NCBI GenBank assembly: GCA_023418915.1
Contig: JAEZYU010000060.1
Span: 1-6,860 of the forward strand
Length of the DNA stretch: 6,860 bases
From: Bacillota bacterium
GTDB taxonomy: Bacteria > Bacillota > Clostridia > Acetivibrionales > DTU013
Direction: 5' to 3'
In this document: piece by piece, positions 5,949-6,860 of the stretch
Position numbering within the stretch: the stretch's first letter is position 1
How the letters are laid out: every line of letters begins with the position of its first letter
Program-made: the position numbers and the translations under genes
The notes under the pieces: generated by a model
What the model was told of the DNA's origin: nothing
Seen by the model: only the letters and a program-made list of their open reading frames with translations
Databases searched by the model: none

Positions 5949-6025
5949 TGGCGTTCCCGGCGCGACTCGAACGCGCTACATCCCGCTTAGGAGGCGGGCC
6001 CTCTATCCTGATGAGGTACGGGAAC
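5949..6025 (-). tRNA. trnR: tRNA-Arg, anticodon CCU, CCA encoded
   Basis: The minus strand folds as a full cloverleaf. The acceptor stem GTTCCCG/CGGGAAC has 7 of 7 pairs, the D stem CCTC/GAGG 4 of 4, the anticodon stem CCCGC/GCGGG 5 of 5, and the T stem GCGCG/CGCGC 5 of 5 with T loop TTCGAGT. The anticodon loop CTCCTAA gives anticodon CCT (5989-5991), so it reads the rare arginine codon AGG. The discriminator is G (5952) and CCA is encoded (5949-5951). Compared with its neighbouring partial copy, the D stem carries a C10-G25 pair instead of G10-C25. Position 15 is T and position 48 is A, a reversal of the usual purine-15/pyrimidine-48 pair. It should be functional, but its D arm is atypical. 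A strong terminator follows. Confidence 0.93.
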
Positions 6026-6056
6026 TCATTGTTCGATTTTTGCCCCTTAACTCATC

Positions 6057-6098
6057 GGGTTAGGAGGCGAACGCTCTATCCTGCTGAGCTACGGGAAC
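6057..6098 (-). pseudogene. 5' half of a second tRNA-Arg(CCU)
   Basis: The minus strand from 6098 reads GTTCCCG, TA, GCTC/GAGC D arm and anticodon loop CTCCTAA (6060-6066) like the intact tRNA, at an exact 73-bp offset. Over the first 25 bases only two differ (the D-stem base 10 and D-loop position 15). After the anticodon loop the similarity stops: the 3' side of the anticodon stem is CCCGA, giving two C-C mismatches with TTCGC, and no T arm or acceptor 3' strand follows. The remaining 34 bp up to the intact tRNA are unrelated. It is therefore a truncated copy. Confidence 0.8.
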
Positions 6099-6166
6099 TT
6101 ATGCAAGTTTATTCAATTCTTTATGCATACTAGGCGTCAAAACCTCTCACGATTAAAAAGCGCGCC

Positions 6167-6184
6167 CTCTATCCCTGCTGAGCT
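6167..6184 (-). pseudogene. Third tRNA-Arg remnant (D arm only)
   Basis: AGCTCAGCAGGGATAGAG on the minus strand equals the D-arm segment of the second copy (6074-6090) with a single inserted G. Flanking bases do not form acceptor or anticodon stems. It is 18 bp, so it is weaker than the other copies, but its position in line with them supports a common origin. Confidence 0.5.
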
Positions 6185-6241
6185 TTGCATGCCATGATAT
6201 TTTACAGATAAACGAGCAATATGTCAACCTGCAAATATGCT

Positions 6242-6271
6242 TTGACACGTGAATATCCCTACTTATATAAT
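6242..6271 (+). promoter_or_regulatory. Consensus housekeeping promoter for the dehydrogenase
   Basis: TTGACA (6242-6247) and TATAAT (6266-6271) both match the consensus exactly, with an 18-bp spacer. Start of transcription is expected near 6278, leaving a leader of about 22 nt. No obvious operator for a redox regulator was found around it. Confidence 0.85.
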
Positions 6272-6286
6272 TAATAAAAACATCTG

Positions 6287-6292
6287 AAAGGA
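6287..6292 (+). promoter_or_regulatory. Ribosome binding site of the dehydrogenase
   Basis: AAAGGA ends 7 nt before ATG 6300 and confirms that start. Confidence 0.75.
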
Positions 6293-6299
6293 ATTGACT

Positions 6300-6860
6300 A
6301 TGGAAAGCTTTACATTCTACAGCCCCACATATTTTGCTTTTGGTAAAGATCAGGAAAACGATGTCGGCAAATACACAAGGCGCTTTGGCGGCAGCAAGGT
6401 TTTAGTTCATTATGGAGGTGGTTCTGTTGTTCGCTCAGGGCTTATTGACAGAGTCAAAGCTTCGCTGGTAAAAGAAGGTTTAGAATACATCGAGCTTGGA
6501 GGCGTTATGCCAAATCCAAGAAGCGGCCTTGTATATAAAGGCATAGACCTGTGCCGTAAAGAGAATGTGGATTTTGTACTGGCCGTCGGCGGCGGAAGTA
6601 CTATAGATTCAGCTAAGGCAATAGCCGCAGGAGTCTTATATGACGGCGATTTCTGGGACTTTTATCAGGGCAAGGAGATAACGGAAGCTTTGCCTGTTGG
6701 GACAATACTGACGATTGCCGCAGCAGGCAGCGAAGGCTCTCCCGATACTGTTATAACAAACGAAAATGGTATGCATAAACGCGGCGCACGCGGAGAAGCT
6801 GTACGCCCCGCTTTCTCAATACTTAACGCCGCTTTGACGCAGACGCTGCCTGCTTATCAG
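6300..6860 (+). CDS. Iron-containing alcohol dehydrogenase, YqhD/butanol dehydrogenase-like (3' end beyond window)
   Basis: The first 187 codons of a gene that runs off the right edge. The product belongs to the group III metal-dependent alcohol dehydrogenases, which reduce aldehydes to alcohols with NAD(P)H in the cytoplasm. Visible signatures are the N-terminal FGKD, HYGGGSVVRSG (37-47), the cofactor motif VGGGSTIDSAKAIA (96-109) and 'LTIAAAGSEGS' (137-147). The pattern YGGGS at 38-42 is shared with YqhD and butanol dehydrogenases, which favour NADPH; that preference is an inference. The metal-binding Asp and His residues lie downstream and cannot be checked. Family members have about 380-390 residues, so about half is present. 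The gene has a consensus promoter and a good ribosome site and is transcribed away from the tRNA-Arg region. Confidence 0.93.
   Translation, partial: MESFTFYSPTYFAFGKDQENDVGKYTRRFGGSKVLVHYGGGSVVRSGLIDRVKASLVKEGLEYIELGGVMPNPRSGLVYKGIDLCRKENVDFVLAVGGGSTIDSAKAIAAGVLYDGDFWDFYQGKEITEALPVGTILTIAAAGSEGSPDTVITNENGMHKRGARGEAVRPAFSILNAALTQTLPAYQ

Larger units (their letters stand above)
6099..6299. other. Gap between tRNA-Arg remnants and the dehydrogenase gene
   Basis: The left half (6099-6184) holds the third tRNA remnant and AT-rich DNA. I could not find a good minus-strand promoter for the tRNA here: a TTGACG at about 6133-6138 lacks a -10 at normal spacing. The right half holds the strong plus-strand promoter and ribosome site of the dehydrogenase. 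Confidence 0.4.

Noticed and set aside
5878..6133. Two plus-strand frames containing sequence like GVPGATRTRY across the tRNA region
   Set aside because: They are antisense readings of tRNA-Arg and its partial copy, a well-known false prediction. No ribosome site or coding signal supports them.
6093..6140. A tRNA promoter built on the minus-strand TTGACG near 6133-6138
   Set aside because: No acceptable -10 hexamer lies 16-18 bp downstream.

Overview
The window looks like chromosomal DNA from a mid-GC member of the Clostridia, probably near the Oscillospirales. The evidence is strong AGGAGG-type ribosome binding sites, a CCA-encoding tRNA-Arg, and a gene cluster of two-component system, DUF6034-like lipoprotein and ABC permease that I associate with that group. 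No sequence here identifies a species.

Left part (1-4318, all minus strand, so it reads right to left): an OmpR-type response regulator and a HAMP-containing sensor histidine kinase joined by an ATGA stop/start overlap, then a secreted lipoprotein, a clear rho-independent terminator, and the first 153 codons of a membrane protein resembling an ABC-2 type permease that runs off the left edge. This is a signalling-plus-export module: the kinase senses at the cell surface, the regulator probably controls the operon and perhaps the transporter, and the lipoprotein acts on the outer face of the membrane. An exact 17-bp sequence lies about 70 bp upstream of both the regulator gene and the lipoprotein gene, and is a candidate regulator-binding site.

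Middle (4319-5948): a 242-bp gap holds three perfect palindromes and a promoter. It is followed by an EamA/DMT transporter gene lacking its first two membrane helices and, overlapping its 5' end by 65 bp, a 131-residue acidic protein of unknown function. A full AAGGAGGT ribosome binding site for the shortened transporter lies inside the unknown gene. To the right is non-coding DNA with a tandem 10-bp TGTAGTMAAA repeat, a third distant copy and two terminators. I read this as the scar of an integrative element next to a tRNA gene.

Right part (5949-6860): an intact tRNA-Arg(CCU) on the minus strand is followed by a 5' half-copy exactly 73 bp away and a third, smaller D-arm fragment, so this is a decaying tRNA-Arg array. 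A promoter with both consensus hexamers on the plus strand then drives an iron-containing alcohol dehydrogenase of the YqhD/butanol dehydrogenase type, whose first 187 codons are present.

No wholly new system is evident. The most unusual parts are the tRNA-Arg array with integrase-like repeats, the overlapping unknown-gene/transporter junction, and the shared 17-bp element of the signalling module.
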